64,000 nucleotides of DNA from JAGLOK01 sp023139005 (GTDB lineage: Bacteria > Bacillota > Clostridia > Christensenellales > UMGS416): assembly GCA_030637745.1 (NCBI GenBank), contig DAOWFX010000123.1, positions 7,906-71,905 on the forward strand. The letters run 5' to 3'. Each line of letters opens with the position of its first letter. Positions within the stretch are counted from its first letter, which is position 1. The position numbers and the translations under genes were made by a program. Shown one piece after another: positions 17,860 through 27,032 of this stretch. The notes under the pieces were generated by a model. That model did not search any database, had not been told where the DNA came from, and worked only from the letters and a program-made list of their open reading frames with translations.

Positions 17860-19269
17860 ATGAAACTGAACGATATAGCAATCATTGGAATGGGAATAAT
17901 GGGTAAAGCGCTTACTCGTAATTTTCGAATGCTTAAATATACAGTTGCTATCTATGATACACATACAGAAAGCGCTATTGAGTTTGCAAACCAATTAAAG
18001 ACTTATGTTAAACTTTACTCAGATATAAAGTTATTCATTACATCTATTGCAAAGCCCAGAAAGCTATTTATTATGACGTCACCAAACTTGGTCGAAGAGA
18101 CAATAAAGTCTATCTTGCCCTTTCTGGATAGAGGAGATGTGATTGTTGATGGCACTGACAGTTATTATCTTGATTCTAAAAGCAGGGCTGAAAGGTTAAA
18201 AAAACAGGGTATTAGATATCTAGACATGGGTATTACAGGTGGAAAACAAAGCATTCAAAACGGAGCTGGTTTGACAGTTGGTGGGGAAGCGGATGCGTTT
18301 GGTTCTTGTTCAAGGATATTCAGACAATTGTCTAAAGAACATCAGGGATATAGTTGTAGTTTGCATGTCGGACAAAGTGGATTAGGACATTTTACAAAAA
18401 TGATTCACGATGCGATTGAATACTCTATTCTGCAAATTATAGCAGAAAGTTATTTTATATTACGCACGTTGATTAATATGCCATGTGACGAGATAGCAGC
18501 ATCGTTCAAGTTCATCAACAATGCAAATCACTCATATCTATTGGACATCACAGCACAAATATTAGATAAGACTGATGCAGAGACAGGCAAACCCATAATC
18601 GACTTAATCATTGATGCGGCAAAGCAAAAAGGGACAGGTAAAGCAGCCGTGCACGAAGCACTTGAATTCAAGACGCCGATGGTGCAAACAGCTACAGCAG
18701 TTTTCTTCAGATACATTTCAAATGGACGAGAAGAAAGAAGGTTATCAAAGAAGGTACTATCTAAACCGATATTAAAATATGAAGGAGAGAAATATCAGCT
18801 TGTTGATAGTGTTAGAGATGCGATGAAAGCTTCTATGATTGTTGCATATGCACAAGGATTTCAATTGATTCAAGAGGCCATAAAGCATGAAGATTTTCAT
18901 TGCGGTGTTCATGAGATAGTCAGCGTTTGGTGTGGTGCATCAACGATAAAGTCATATATTTTAGACAAAGCAAAAGAAGCCTACTCAAGTGATTATCTTG
19001 AAAATGTAATGCATGATGATAACGTTGCAAAGATGCTCAAGGAAACACAAACAGGATGGAGAGATACTGTATCCATAGCTGCACGATATGCAGTCCCCAT
19101 ACCGTCGATTATGAGTGCACTAAGCTATTATGATAGTTTGTCTTCTGGTACTCTGCCTACTAATTTGATACAAGCACAGCGCAATTTCCTAGGTAAAGAC
19201 ACAGTGAAGCGATATGATATGCAGGGTAATTATGATATCAGTTGGCCGGATTCTTCTTTAAATAATTGA
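17860..19269 (+). CDS. gnd: 6-phosphogluconate dehydrogenase-like protein, divergent
   Basis: The family oxidatively decarboxylates 6-phosphogluconate to ribulose 5-phosphate. The 469-residue length and layout match: NAD(P) fold with IIGMGIMG, GGKQSIQNG at the substrate loop, KMIHDAIEY, QKGTGKAAVHEAL, FFRYISNGREERR and QAQRNFLG near the C-terminus. However, the conserved KM(V/I)HNGIEY Asn is Asp here, and the C-terminal His of the usual FGAHTYER-type motif is Asp (LGKDTVKR). The catalytic Lys and Glu remain. It may have altered substrate use. No zwf lies nearby. Confidence 0.85.
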   Translation: MKLNDIAIIGMGIMGKALTRNFRMLKYTVAIYDTHTESAIEFANQLKTYVKLYSDIKLFITSIAKPRKLFIMTSPNLVEETIKSILPFLDRGDVIVDGTDSYYLDSKSRAERLKKQGIRYLDMGITGGKQSIQNGAGLTVGGEADAFGSCSRIFRQLSKEHQGYSCSLHVGQSGLGHFTKMIHDAIEYSILQIIAESYFILRTLINMPCDEIAASFKFINNANHSYLLDITAQILDKTDAETGKPIIDLIIDAAKQKGTGKAAVHEALEFKTPMVQTATAVFFRYISNGREERRLSKKVLSKPILKYEGEKYQLVDSVRDAMKASMIVAYAQGFQLIQEAIKHEDFHCGVHEIVSVWCGASTIKSYILDKAKEAYSSDYLENVMHDDNVAKMLKETQTGWRDTVSIAARYAVPIPSIMSALSYYDSLSSGTLPTNLIQAQRNFLGKDTVKRYDMQGNYDISWPDSSLNN

Positions 19270-19968
19270 TTGTGTAAGTAGATCCAACACACTTGATATG
19301 CGATAATCCTCTTTATAGGGAATGGTGTCCGGTAGAATACTATCTCTGTCTGTTATCCATGCAATATCCAAGCCTGCCTCTTTGGCGCACAACACATCCA
19401 GTGCATGATCACCCACGTATAAGCATTCAGATGCGGATAGTTTTAGGTCATCAAGTGCCAATTGCATAATCTTCTGATCAGGCTTGGATACGCCGACGAT
19501 GTCGGATACGATGATAGTTTCAAAGTATTGTGCTAAGCCGCTATCCTTCAAAAAGTCCAGTAGCGTTGTATCGAAATTGGAGACAATAGCCAGTCTATAA
19601 CGTTTACAGAGTGTATCAAGGAGAATATTTACCCCATCGATGACTATTTTCTCCTGATTTTGCAGGGGGATTTCCTGTAGTCTATCGAGTAATATATTCT
19701 CATCCTCCATTAGCTTGGCGGCACAGGATAGAGCTGATTCATCCATTAGTCTATTGTACTCTTTTTCTTTCATGAATGGTGCACCATTGGTTTCTTTTTG
19801 CACCTGTATACCGATAGTGATGTGCAATTGCTTTTGTATGCAAAGTGGTGGTATTCTATTTATATTGACACCCACTTGTTTGAGTCTATTTCGATACATC
19901 TCATCCCAGCTGGGAACGAAATGAATCAAGGTGTCACCAACATCAAAAATGATTGCTTTATATTTCAT
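19258..19968 (-). CDS. HAD-superfamily hydrolase
   Basis: A phosphatase-like enzyme of 236 residues with the four HAD motifs: nucleophile FDVGDTLIHF, VSNFDTTL, the Lys in SKPDQKI, and VGDHALDVLCAKEAG. The cap insert between motifs I and II is helical, as in the PGMB/YjjG/REG-2 group. I chose the ATG at 19968, preceded by AAAGGAGACAGT; a longer frame exists upstream but lacks family similarity. The stop overlaps the end of the convergent dehydrogenase gene by 12 bases. The substrate is unknown. Confidence 0.88.
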   Translation of the reverse strand: MKYKAIIFDVGDTLIHFVPSWDEMYRNRLKQVGVNINRIPPLCIQKQLHITIGIQVQKETNGAPFMKEKEYNRLMDESALSCAAKLMEDENILLDRLQEIPLQNQEKIVIDGVNILLDTLCKRYRLAIVSNFDTTLLDFLKDSGLAQYFETIIVSDIVGVSKPDQKIMQLALDDLKLSASECLYVGDHALDVLCAKEAGLDIAWITDRDSILPDTIPYKEDYRISSVLDLLTQSII

Positions 19969-19996
19969 ACTGTCTCCTTTTTCAATATTATACCAT

Positions 19997-20025
19997 AAAA
20001 AAAGGCTTGCTTGAATGCAGGCCTT
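19997..20025 (-). terminator. Terminator after the Gfo/Idh/MocA gene
   Basis: On the minus strand AAGGCCTGC and GCAAGCCTT pair with one mismatch around a 6-base loop, followed by TTTTTTT. A TATAAT on the same strand (19987-19992) comes immediately after, so the HAD gene may have its own promoter. Confidence 0.7.
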
Positions 20026-20039
20026 CAATCTAACTGATG

Positions 20040-21155
20040 CTATTTTACTTCGCCGGGCAAAAGTATCTTTTCCATCTGTGCAGGTTTTTCGCATGTGCTC
20101 ATTATAGGCAGTACCTTACCTTGAGCTGCAGCATCATGGAAGCCTTCCATTATGTCCACTACATGATACAGCAGGTCAATGTTTGCACGCGGTTTCCTGC
20201 CTGTTCTTATCGCTACTGCCATGTCTGCGATACCTAGTCCACGGCTATTTTCGGCGTACTCGTACATCAATGGTACATCATACCAACCTTCTATTAGTCG
20301 TTGCACTTGTAGCTTTTGAGGACCACTAAAATAATTGGGATCAGGTATGGAAAGAGAACCTTCGGTACCATATATTTCGATGAAAGGCGTATTATGCCTC
20401 CATATATCAAAAGATGTTACAATTGTTCCAACTGCACCGCTTTCAAAATTCATAATACCGGCGATATGTGTAGGAACTTCTACCTTAATTTTCTTGCCGA
20501 ATTTATTTCTCTTGTGATTGGTGATAGTACGTTCAGAAAATGATATTGCAGTACTTCCTGCAACCGATGCGACAGGACCCAAAAGGTTAATCATTGTAGT
20601 CAGATAATATGGACCCATATCAAACATTGGGCCACCTCCGACTTGATAATAGAACTCAGGATCAGGATGATGTGCTTCTGTGCCATGGGATTTCATGTTT
20701 GCAGCAACACCGATAGGGTTACCAATCCAACCATCTTCAATCATCGATCTGCATGTTTGTATGCTGGCTCCGAGGAAAGTGTCCGGTGCACCGCAGACCA
20801 GCAATCCTTTGCTTTCTGCGAGTTTTTTAATTATCATACCTTCTTTGCGATTTGGAGACAAAGGTTTTTCGACATAGACATGCTTACCGGCTTCCAATAC
20901 TTGAAGGCAAATAGAGTTATGATACAAGGGTTGTGTGAGCACAACAACAATTTCAATGTCGTCATCTTGGAGCATTTCATCCAAGCTTTTGTATGCAACT
21001 TCAAATCCATATTTTCCTTGCTTTTCGGCGACTCTTTCTTGTATCAAGTCACAGCATCCCTTGACTTCGGTGATACTGAATACATTCATTAAGTTCTCTA
21101 GATATATTTTAGAGATATCACCACAGCCAACAACACCAATAATTACTTTTTTCAT
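20040..21155 (-). CDS. Gfo/Idh/MocA family oxidoreductase
   Basis: An NAD(P)-dependent sugar or inositol dehydrogenase of 371 residues. The Rossmann start IIGVVGCGDISKIYLENL, the diagnostic EKPLSPNRKEG motif with the catalytic Lys, and the second-domain segment GGGPMFDMGPYYLTTMINLLGP with its Asp are all present. I chose the ATG at 21155, preceded by AAAGAAGGTATTGAT; the next in-frame ATG upstream has no ribosome site. It sits downstream of the ThuA gene on the same strand, a common pairing in sugar-derivative catabolism. The substrate is unknown. Confidence 0.9.
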   Translation of the reverse strand: MKKVIIGVVGCGDISKIYLENLMNVFSITEVKGCCDLIQERVAEKQGKYGFEVAYKSLDEMLQDDDIEIVVVLTQPLYHNSICLQVLEAGKHVYVEKPLSPNRKEGMIIKKLAESKGLLVCGAPDTFLGASIQTCRSMIEDGWIGNPIGVAANMKSHGTEAHHPDPEFYYQVGGGPMFDMGPYYLTTMINLLGPVASVAGSTAISFSERTITNHKRNKFGKKIKVEVPTHIAGIMNFESGAVGTIVTSFDIWRHNTPFIEIYGTEGSLSIPDPNYFSGPQKLQVQRLIEGWYDVPLMYEYAENSRGLGIADMAVAIRTGRKPRANIDLLYHVVDIMEGFHDAAAQGKVLPIMSTCEKPAQMEKILLPGEVK

Positions 21156-21190
21156 ATCAATACCTTCTTTCAAAAATCATTTTTTACCTT

Positions 21191-21898
21191 TTACCGTAAT
21201 TTTGTATAGTCCAGTTTGCGCTCTTTGACAATGGTCTTGCCTTCTGCTGCCCATAACATACCGCGTAGCATTGTTTCTTGTACTTCATATTGATCAAAAA
21301 CATCTACATGATGTCCAAGTGAGGAGTAGAATACACGTCCATAGCCCCACATCTTTGTCCACATCACCGGCATGTCCACTGCACCGTTAGTTCCATGATA
21401 ACCATTAACAACCGGGAATTTTGTGGTCATGAGTACATTCACAACAGGATCAACATGCAAATAATATTGCTCAGAACACACTTCAAAGTCATCAATATTA
21501 TCAATAATAGGAGATGATGTATTCTTCTTCACGTTGACAGTATATGTCACGCCATCATTACCGGGGTGTGCAACCCATTGTCCACCGACCATGAATTGAT
21601 AGAAGAACTCTTTACGAAAGCTATCGCCAAGTCCACCATGCGCACCAGCAAGTCCGACACCCGATGCGACTGCTTCAAGTAGTGGATTGAGCTGTTGTGG
21701 TGTGATTTCATGATTCGTGATACATGGTACGATGAGGTCTTGTGATTTTAAGTAATCTTCGTTCAGTAATACATTTAAATCGTTTGAAACATTCACATCA
21801 AATCCATTATCCAACAGCATGCCCTCAAGTTTTTTTGCAACCTGCTCTGGTTGATGTTCTGACCATCCACCCCAAATTATCAATGCTTTTTTATTCAT
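21191..21898 (-). CDS. ThuA-like protein (glutamine amidotransferase-like fold)
   Basis: A 235-residue protein of the ThuA family, named for trehalose utilisation and often paired with Gfo/Idh/MocA dehydrogenases. The start KALIIWGGWSEHQPEQVAKKLEGML, the GLAGAHGGLGDSF segment, YTVNV, and the terminal VWTKMWGYGRVFYSSLGHH are typical; the last segment is the family's strongest motif. AGAGGAGGT precedes the ATG. It is divergent from the AraC gene, which probably controls it. Confidence 0.88.
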   Translation of the reverse strand: MNKKALIIWGGWSEHQPEQVAKKLEGMLLDNGFDVNVSNDLNVLLNEDYLKSQDLIVPCITNHEITPQQLNPLLEAVASGVGLAGAHGGLGDSFRKEFFYQFMVGGQWVAHPGNDGVTYTVNVKKNTSSPIIDNIDDFEVCSEQYYLHVDPVVNVLMTTKFPVVNGYHGTNGAVDMPVMWTKMWGYGRVFYSSLGHHVDVFDQYEVQETMLRGMLWAAEGKTIVKERKLDYTKLR

Positions 21899-21976
21899 TC
21901 AAGAATACCTCCTCTTTGCTATATAAAGAGCATATAAAAATATTTTATAAAAATCTCGCCAACTTGATATACAGAA

Positions 21977-22005
21977 TGGACACTTATTGCGCTTTTTGTT
22001 ATAAT
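21977..22005 (+). promoter_or_regulatory. Promoter of the AraC-type regulator gene
   Basis: TGGACA (21977-21982) and TATAAT (22000-22005) are 17 bp apart, 36 bases before the ATG. Confidence 0.6.
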
Positions 22006-22040
22006 TTACAGAATTCAAACATAGTATTGAGAAGGTCTAG

Positions 22041-22880
22041 ATGAAAGCTTTTTATGAAAATATCGATTATAAGGATAAGGTTTCGATTCATGCAGGAAAA
22101 ACAAGAAATCTTAATTTTGTTGCCCATTGGCATTCAGATATTGAAATGCTTTATATCTGTGAAGGTAGCGTTGGTGTAGGCATCAATAGTGAGTATAAGA
22201 TACTACATGAAGGTGATATCTCAATCTGTGGAAGCAATGATATTCACTACTACAATAATGTAGGTGAAGGATCAAAGGGAATGATGATTATATTTAAGTC
22301 AAAAGTCTTGAATGAATCAAAATATTGGGGGAAAGATATTACACCTTGTTCAATATGCATTGAGAAGAAGCATTTAGAAGAAAACAAATTGAATAGTAGT
22401 ATAGCCAATATTTTTATGAGCGTTATTAATGAAGTAGAAACTAAGAATGAACAGTCCTATTCATTTGCAAAGCTCAGAGTATCTGAGCTGGTTCTTTTGT
22501 TGTTTAGATCATTTCCATCTTATTATCAAGATATAATAAGCAAATCTGCAATTCCTTCTTCAACAGAAACAAATCCAATGCAGCAAGCACTGAGACATAT
22601 TGAAAACAATTATGACACAGAAATAACATTGGAGAAGATATCCAGTTATGTTGGATTGAGTAGCTATTATTTCTCACGTCTATTCAAAAACACTACCGGC
22701 ACAAATTTTAAGTCCTATCTAACACATAGCAGGATTAGCAAAGCCGAGGAATTGATTAAAACTACAAAGAAACATATTATAGACATTGCATATGAAACGG
22801 GTTTTTCAAGCATTCGGACCTTTAATCGCTCCTTTAAGGAATTGAAAGGATATACACCAAAAAGTGCACGTAAAATATAA
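22041..22880 (+). CDS. AraC family transcriptional regulator with cupin sensor domain
   Basis: A 279-residue regulator. The N-terminal half is a cupin-like sugar sensor (FVAHWHSDIEMLYICEGSVGVGI, then EGDISICGSNDIHYY). The C-terminal half holds two helix-turn-helix motifs (ITLEKISSYVGLSSYYFSRLFKNTTGTNFKSYL and HIIDIAYETGFSSIRTFNRSFKELKGYTP). It is divergent from thuA and the dehydrogenase gene and most likely activates them when a sugar is bound; this is inferred from layout. Confidence 0.9.
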   Translation: MKAFYENIDYKDKVSIHAGKTRNLNFVAHWHSDIEMLYICEGSVGVGINSEYKILHEGDISICGSNDIHYYNNVGEGSKGMMIIFKSKVLNESKYWGKDITPCSICIEKKHLEENKLNSSIANIFMSVINEVETKNEQSYSFAKLRVSELVLLLFRSFPSYYQDIISKSAIPSSTETNPMQQALRHIENNYDTEITLEKISSYVGLSSYYFSRLFKNTTGTNFKSYLTHSRISKAEELIKTTKKHIIDIAYETGFSSIRTFNRSFKELKGYTPKSARKI

Positions 22881-22898
22881 GTTATAAAAGGATGATAC

Positions 22899-23171
22899 AT
22901 GCTAAAGATCTGGGGAAAGACAATAAAGAAAAATAAAATTATCAGAAGTCACATGATACAGCTGGATACCAATTTCACTGAAGACACTGTTTTTTGTGGT
23001 GTTGATACCATTTGTGAGCATTTTGATATACCACGGCCCATAGTGCTCAATAAACATAAACGAGATCTTAACGAATTTTTTCTTATGCGTTTTTTATCTG
23101 AGGACTTTATTGAAAAGGTGCATTTTGATAAGTTTGAGATAGAAGTTTACTTGGAAAAGAAAAAGAATTAA
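22899..23171 (+). CDS. Small hypothetical protein
   Basis: A 90-residue soluble protein beginning MLKIWGKTIKKNKIIRSH, with mixed charged and aromatic residues and no membrane segment or cysteine motif. AAAGGATGATAC precedes the ATG, so it is probably translated. It begins 18 bases after the AraC gene and may be cotranscribed with it. I do not recognise the family. Confidence 0.6.
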   Translation: MLKIWGKTIKKNKIIRSHMIQLDTNFTEDTVFCGVDTICEHFDIPRPIVLNKHKRDLNEFFLMRFLSEDFIEKVHFDKFEIEVYLEKKKN

Positions 23172-23273
23172 CAATGTGTATAAACATATAATAATATCGT
23201 AGTTTGTGTTTTGACAGCATGTTTTATGCATGATACTATCATAGTACAATCTGTATCCACCGAGGAGGTTTTC

Positions 23274-24200
23274 TTGAATAAAAGCATACTTATACTGTCT
23301 ATTGTTGTCATACTGATGATCAGTGGATGTGCAGGTACTGAAATAAATCAGCCCAATTATATAGAGGGTGGTCAAATTATTATCGCTGTTGGCATTGTTC
23401 CACTTGCTACCTTTGTTGAAGAAGTCGCTGGGGAGCATGCAAAAGTTGTGACACTCGTGCCACCGGGCTATAGCCCAACTAATTATCAACCAACATCCAG
23501 CGAGATGCAGGCATTATCCAATGCGTCGATATACTTTTCAATGCAAATGCCAACAGAAGAAGCGAATATTCTTCCCAAAGCAAGTGACTTTAATAAAGAT
23601 ATTATCATCGTTAAACTAAGAGACATAGTGAACACAGTATTTCCGGTGCGTACTATGACTGATCATGTGCACGAAGAAGAAGATGAAGCGGGCACAGATG
23701 AAACTATGGTAGATCCACATCTCTGGCTCAGTCCAAAGCGTTCGATGGTTATGGTGCAGACAATTGCGGATGAATTATCAAAAATTGACGAACAAAACAG
23801 ACAAACATATCAAGAGAATGCAAAGAGGTATATCAGAGAAATAGAGCTTCTAGATAATGAAATAAAAGAAAAAACATCTGAGTTTCAAAGCAATTCTTTT
23901 ATGATATATCATGGTGCGTATGGATATTTTGCAGATGATTACGGACTTGAAATGATCTCTATTGAAGCACAAGGGAAAAAGGCAACAGCAAGTGAAATAC
24001 AAGAAGTGATAGAACATGCTAGAGAGCTAGATATCCATGCTATTTACTATCAGGCAGAGTTTGATGATAACCAAGCCCAGACTATTGCAAAAGAGATTGA
24101 TGGCATAGTGATACAAGTAACACCGCTTACATATGATTATATTCAAGGACTTAGAGATTTTATAACATCTTTGGAAAAACAGGTGAATACAAGTGAGTAA
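23274..24200 (+). CDS. znuA: Metal ABC transporter substrate-binding lipoprotein (ZnuA-like)
   Basis: The extracellular metal receptor of a zinc/manganese importer, 308 residues. The TTG at 23274 follows GAGGAGG and opens a lipoprotein signal (LMISGC, Cys about residue 17). The cluster A-1 binding protein pattern is seen: a short acidic His loop (HVHEEEDEAG), the metal site DPHLWLSP, and YHGAYGYFADDYG. The usual first ligand in SPHxYxP reads SPTNYQP here, so that His is lost. The ATPase start overlaps the stop by 8 bases. Confidence 0.88.
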   Translation: MNKSILILSIVVILMISGCAGTEINQPNYIEGGQIIIAVGIVPLATFVEEVAGEHAKVVTLVPPGYSPTNYQPTSSEMQALSNASIYFSMQMPTEEANILPKASDFNKDIIIVKLRDIVNTVFPVRTMTDHVHEEEDEAGTDETMVDPHLWLSPKRSMVMVQTIADELSKIDEQNRQTYQENAKRYIREIELLDNEIKEKTSEFQSNSFMIYHGAYGYFADDYGLEMISIEAQGKKATASEIQEVIEHARELDIHAIYYQAEFDDNQAQTIAKEIDGIVIQVTPLTYDYIQGLRDFITSLEKQVNTSE

Positions 24201-24882
24201 TAAAAACGTCATAATATTTGATGATGTAAGATACTGCTATGGAGAAGTCTGTGCGATTCAAAATGTAAGCTTTTCAATAAAGGAAAAGACATTAACCGTG
24301 CTCATAGGACCCAACGGTGGAGGAAAAAGCACCATCATTAAGTTAATAACTGGTTTACTAAAGCCTGGTAAAGGAAATATAGTTCCAGAAGAAAGTGCTG
24401 CAATTGGGTATGTTGCACAAAATCCTTGGTTTGATGTTACTTTCCCGATGACAGTAAATGATATGGTACTTACGGGTACACTCAATCATAAAGTGAAATT
24501 ATACAATAAATACACACAACCACAGAAACAAAAAGCGCTAGATGCAATTGAGCTTGTTGGACTCAATGGTTTTGAAAACCGTGAGATCAGCCAACTGTCT
24601 GGAGGACAACTGAAACGTGCAGTGATTGCAAGAGCACTTTCTTCTAATGCAGAAATCATAGTCCTCGATGAACCCGACAGCAGTCTAGATGCAAAATCTA
24701 CACAAGAATTATATGAGTTTCTCAATCAACTAAAAAAAGATAAGACAATTATTATTGCAAGTCATCACATACATAACCTGTTTGATATTGCAGACTCTGT
24801 CATTTATATCAATAACGAGGCACAGGAATATGCATCTCCTATTGAGTTAGAGGAAAAGCTTAAAGGAGGGATGGCAATATGA
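24193..24882 (+). CDS. znuC: Metal ABC transporter ATP-binding protein (ZnuC-like)
   Basis: The ATPase powering the metal importer, 229 residues. Walker A is GPNGGGKST, the Q-loop is in VAQNPW, the signature is LSGGQLKRA, Walker B is IIVLDEPDSSLD and the switch His is in ASHHIHNL. The GTG start at 24193 has AGGTGA nine bases upstream, inside the end of the binding-protein gene, so translation is coupled. Confidence 0.92.
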   Translation: MSNKNVIIFDDVRYCYGEVCAIQNVSFSIKEKTLTVLIGPNGGGKSTIIKLITGLLKPGKGNIVPEESAAIGYVAQNPWFDVTFPMTVNDMVLTGTLNHKVKLYNKYTQPQKQKALDAIELVGLNGFENREISQLSGGQLKRAVIARALSSNAEIIVLDEPDSSLDAKSTQELYEFLNQLKKDKTIIIASHHIHNLFDIADSVIYINNEAQEYASPIELEEKLKGGMAI

Positions 24883-25733
24883 TAGAAGCAATTCTTGAAT
24901 ACGCGTTTATGCGTAATGCAGTCATTGCTGCAGTCCTTGCAAGTATTGTAACAGGTATCATAGGTACTATTGCAATAGAGAAAAAGCTAGTTAGTATGTC
25001 AGGCGGTGTCGCACATGCTTCATTTGGAGGTATAGGACTTGGGTATTTACTGGGATTTGAACCCATCTGGGGTGGTCTTTTCTTTGCGATTGGATCATCA
25101 TTGTTGATATCAAAACTTTCTAGTACAAAGAAAATGAAAGCAGATACCATAACAGGTGTATTGTGGTCTTTTGGAATGGCACTCGGGATACTCTTTATCG
25201 CACTAGCACCTGGCTATATGCCAGATATGACAAGTTATTTATTTGGAGATATTCTTTCTGTTTCTACTAATGCATTATTGTATATGGCAATATTTACAGC
25301 AGTTATAGTTTTAGTATTTACGATGTTGTACAATTATTTTATCGTCTATCTATTCGATGAGGAATATGCTAAAGCACGTGGTTTTAAGGTTAACTTGCTA
25401 AAGTGGATTGTATATACAATGATTCCTATTGGAATCATTGTGCTTATCAAAATTGTAGGTATAATATTAACCATTGCATTGATGACTATTCCAGTATCTA
25501 TTGCGAAAATATTTTTCAAAACATTCGGCAAGGTTGTAGTTGGATCCATCATCATCAGCATGATATTTTGTTTTATTGGGCTTACAGTATCTTACTACAT
25601 CAACATTCCATCCGGTGTGTGTATTATCATCATTAGTACTATTGTGTATTTGTTGCTACTATTGACCAAGAGTGCAATTCAACGAAGGATTCATGTCAAG
25701 AAACAGCATCAAGAAGATGATATATATGATTAG
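24879..25733 (+). CDS. znuB: Metal ABC transporter permease (ZnuB-like)
   Basis: The membrane channel of the importer, 284 residues with eight or nine hydrophobic helices of the ABC-3 family (GIIGTIAIEKKLVSMSGGVAHASFGGIGLGYL; DEEYAKARGF is the coupling region before the last helices). The start overlaps the ATPase gene by 4 bases (ATGA), and GGAGGGATG lies just upstream. A His/Lys/Asp-rich tail follows the last helix. Confidence 0.9.
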   Translation: MIEAILEYAFMRNAVIAAVLASIVTGIIGTIAIEKKLVSMSGGVAHASFGGIGLGYLLGFEPIWGGLFFAIGSSLLISKLSSTKKMKADTITGVLWSFGMALGILFIALAPGYMPDMTSYLFGDILSVSTNALLYMAIFTAVIVLVFTMLYNYFIVYLFDEEYAKARGFKVNLLKWIVYTMIPIGIIVLIKIVGIILTIALMTIPVSIAKIFFKTFGKVVVGSIIISMIFCFIGLTVSYYINIPSGVCIIIISTIVYLLLLLTKSAIQRRIHVKKQHQEDDIYD

Positions 25734-25802
25734 ATATATTTGCAAACAGAATAGTAGATGTTGCTTTATATCTATTTACACCCTATTGTACATTCAAGAA
25801 TT

Positions 25803-25846
25803 AAAAATGACCTCCACAGGCATTTGCCAAAGAAGGTCATTTTTTA
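25803..25846. terminator. Bidirectional intrinsic terminator
   Basis: An 11-bp stem (AAAAATGACCT with AGGTCATTTTT) closes a 20-base loop that holds a small inner hairpin (GGCA/TGCC). It lies between znuB and the convergent sugar-binding lipoprotein gene. Confidence 0.8.
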
Positions 25847-25867
25847 AAGATAAATTTTTGTTATTTA

Positions 25868-26980
25868 TCAGTCATATAGAAGTTCGGCAATGTCGGGTTC
25901 ATCCATGTTGGTTGCATCATACCATTTTGCACCAGTATCAACATCCGCAACAGCTTCGCCGTTTGCAGCTTTAACTGCTAACTCAACTGCCAAGTAGCCA
26001 ATCATGTAAGGATCTTGTGTGATAGAGCCCATGAATACGCCTGTTTTAACAGCTGCTTTTTGTCCAGCACCTGCGTCGAATCCAACAACTTTTACGCCAT
26101 CAGGAATTACTGATCCAGCATTCATAGCAGCCAATATTCCATTAACAGCACCTTCGTTTGAGCAGAATACGCCAACTAGACCTTCTGTATTAAGTAGTCC
26201 GTTTGCAGCATTTGTCATATCAGTGATATCAGGTGTTGCACCAACTGTAACATCAATGATTACAGCTGCTGTATCAGCATCGCCCATGTTGATTGCATTA
26301 TAGTCGCCTGTGATTGCTGCATTGTCGCCAACAAGTTCATACATTTTTTCTGCAAAGCCCTTTGTACGTCCGCCAACTGAAGCACTTGTTACATCCTGTG
26401 AGAACACAGAAATTACGAGCGGACTATCAGCTGTAGCTGCATCAAGTTGTGCTTTGAGAGCTTCATACATCATCTCTGCACCAAGTGCAGCTGCATTTTC
26501 ATTGTCTGTTGAAGCATTCGCTGCGATCTGTCCTGCAGGAGCATTAGGTACGCCGGAGTCAAATCCAATAACCGGAATGCCTTTGTCGGCAGCTTCCTGT
26601 AGTTGTGTTAATACAGCTTCTGTGTTTAGTGCTGCAAGAGATATAGCCTTTGGGTTCTTAGCAAGTTCTGCATTAAGCATGTCTACCTGAGCTGCTTGTG
26701 CGCTTTCGCCTTCAGGACCTGTAAAGTATATTTCTACTTCAAGGTCTACTGCTGCTTGTTCGGCACCCTTTTTGACAACTTGCCAAAATTGATGTTGGAA
26801 GCCTTTTGCGATTACTGAGTAATAGCCAGGAGTTTCTTCTTCTTTAGTTTCTTCTTTAGGTTCCTCTTTGGTTTCTTCTTTCATTGGCTCATCTTTTGGT
26901 TCGTCTGCTTTTGGTGTGCATGCTGCAAAAGCAACTACTAATAAAGATAAAACCAATACCATGATTAGAATCTTTTTCAT
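25868..26980 (-). CDS. Sugar ABC transporter substrate-binding lipoprotein (RbsB-like)
   Basis: The extracellular receptor of the ribose/simple-sugar importer, 370 residues. A lipoprotein signal (about residues 1-20, ending in AFAAC) is followed by a Glu/Lys/Pro-rich tether (KDEPMKEETKEEPKEET) and a periplasmic-binding fold: GFQHQFWQVVKKGAEQAA, VIGFDSGVPN, and VVGFDAGAGQKAAV. The ATG at 26980 has GGAGGAAAA upstream; the in-frame TTG at 26995 overlaps that ribosome site. It is the last gene of the operon. Confidence 0.9.
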   Translation of the reverse strand: MKKILIMVLVLSLLVVAFAACTPKADEPKDEPMKEETKEEPKEETKEEETPGYYSVIAKGFQHQFWQVVKKGAEQAAVDLEVEIYFTGPEGESAQAAQVDMLNAELAKNPKAISLAALNTEAVLTQLQEAADKGIPVIGFDSGVPNAPAGQIAANASTDNENAAALGAEMMYEALKAQLDAATADSPLVISVFSQDVTSASVGGRTKGFAEKMYELVGDNAAITGDYNAINMGDADTAAVIIDVTVGATPDITDMTNAANGLLNTEGLVGVFCSNEGAVNGILAAMNAGSVIPDGVKVVGFDAGAGQKAAVKTGVFMGSITQDPYMIGYLAVELAVKAANGEAVADVDTGAKWYDATNMDEPDIAELLYD

Positions 26981-27032
26981 TATGTTTTCCTCCAATTATT
27001 ATTATAAGCATTGCTGCTTAAACTGATTACAA

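Noticed and set aside
20643..21092. 149-residue plus-strand frame inside the Gfo/Idh/MocA gene
   Set aside because: Antisense shadow with no family features.
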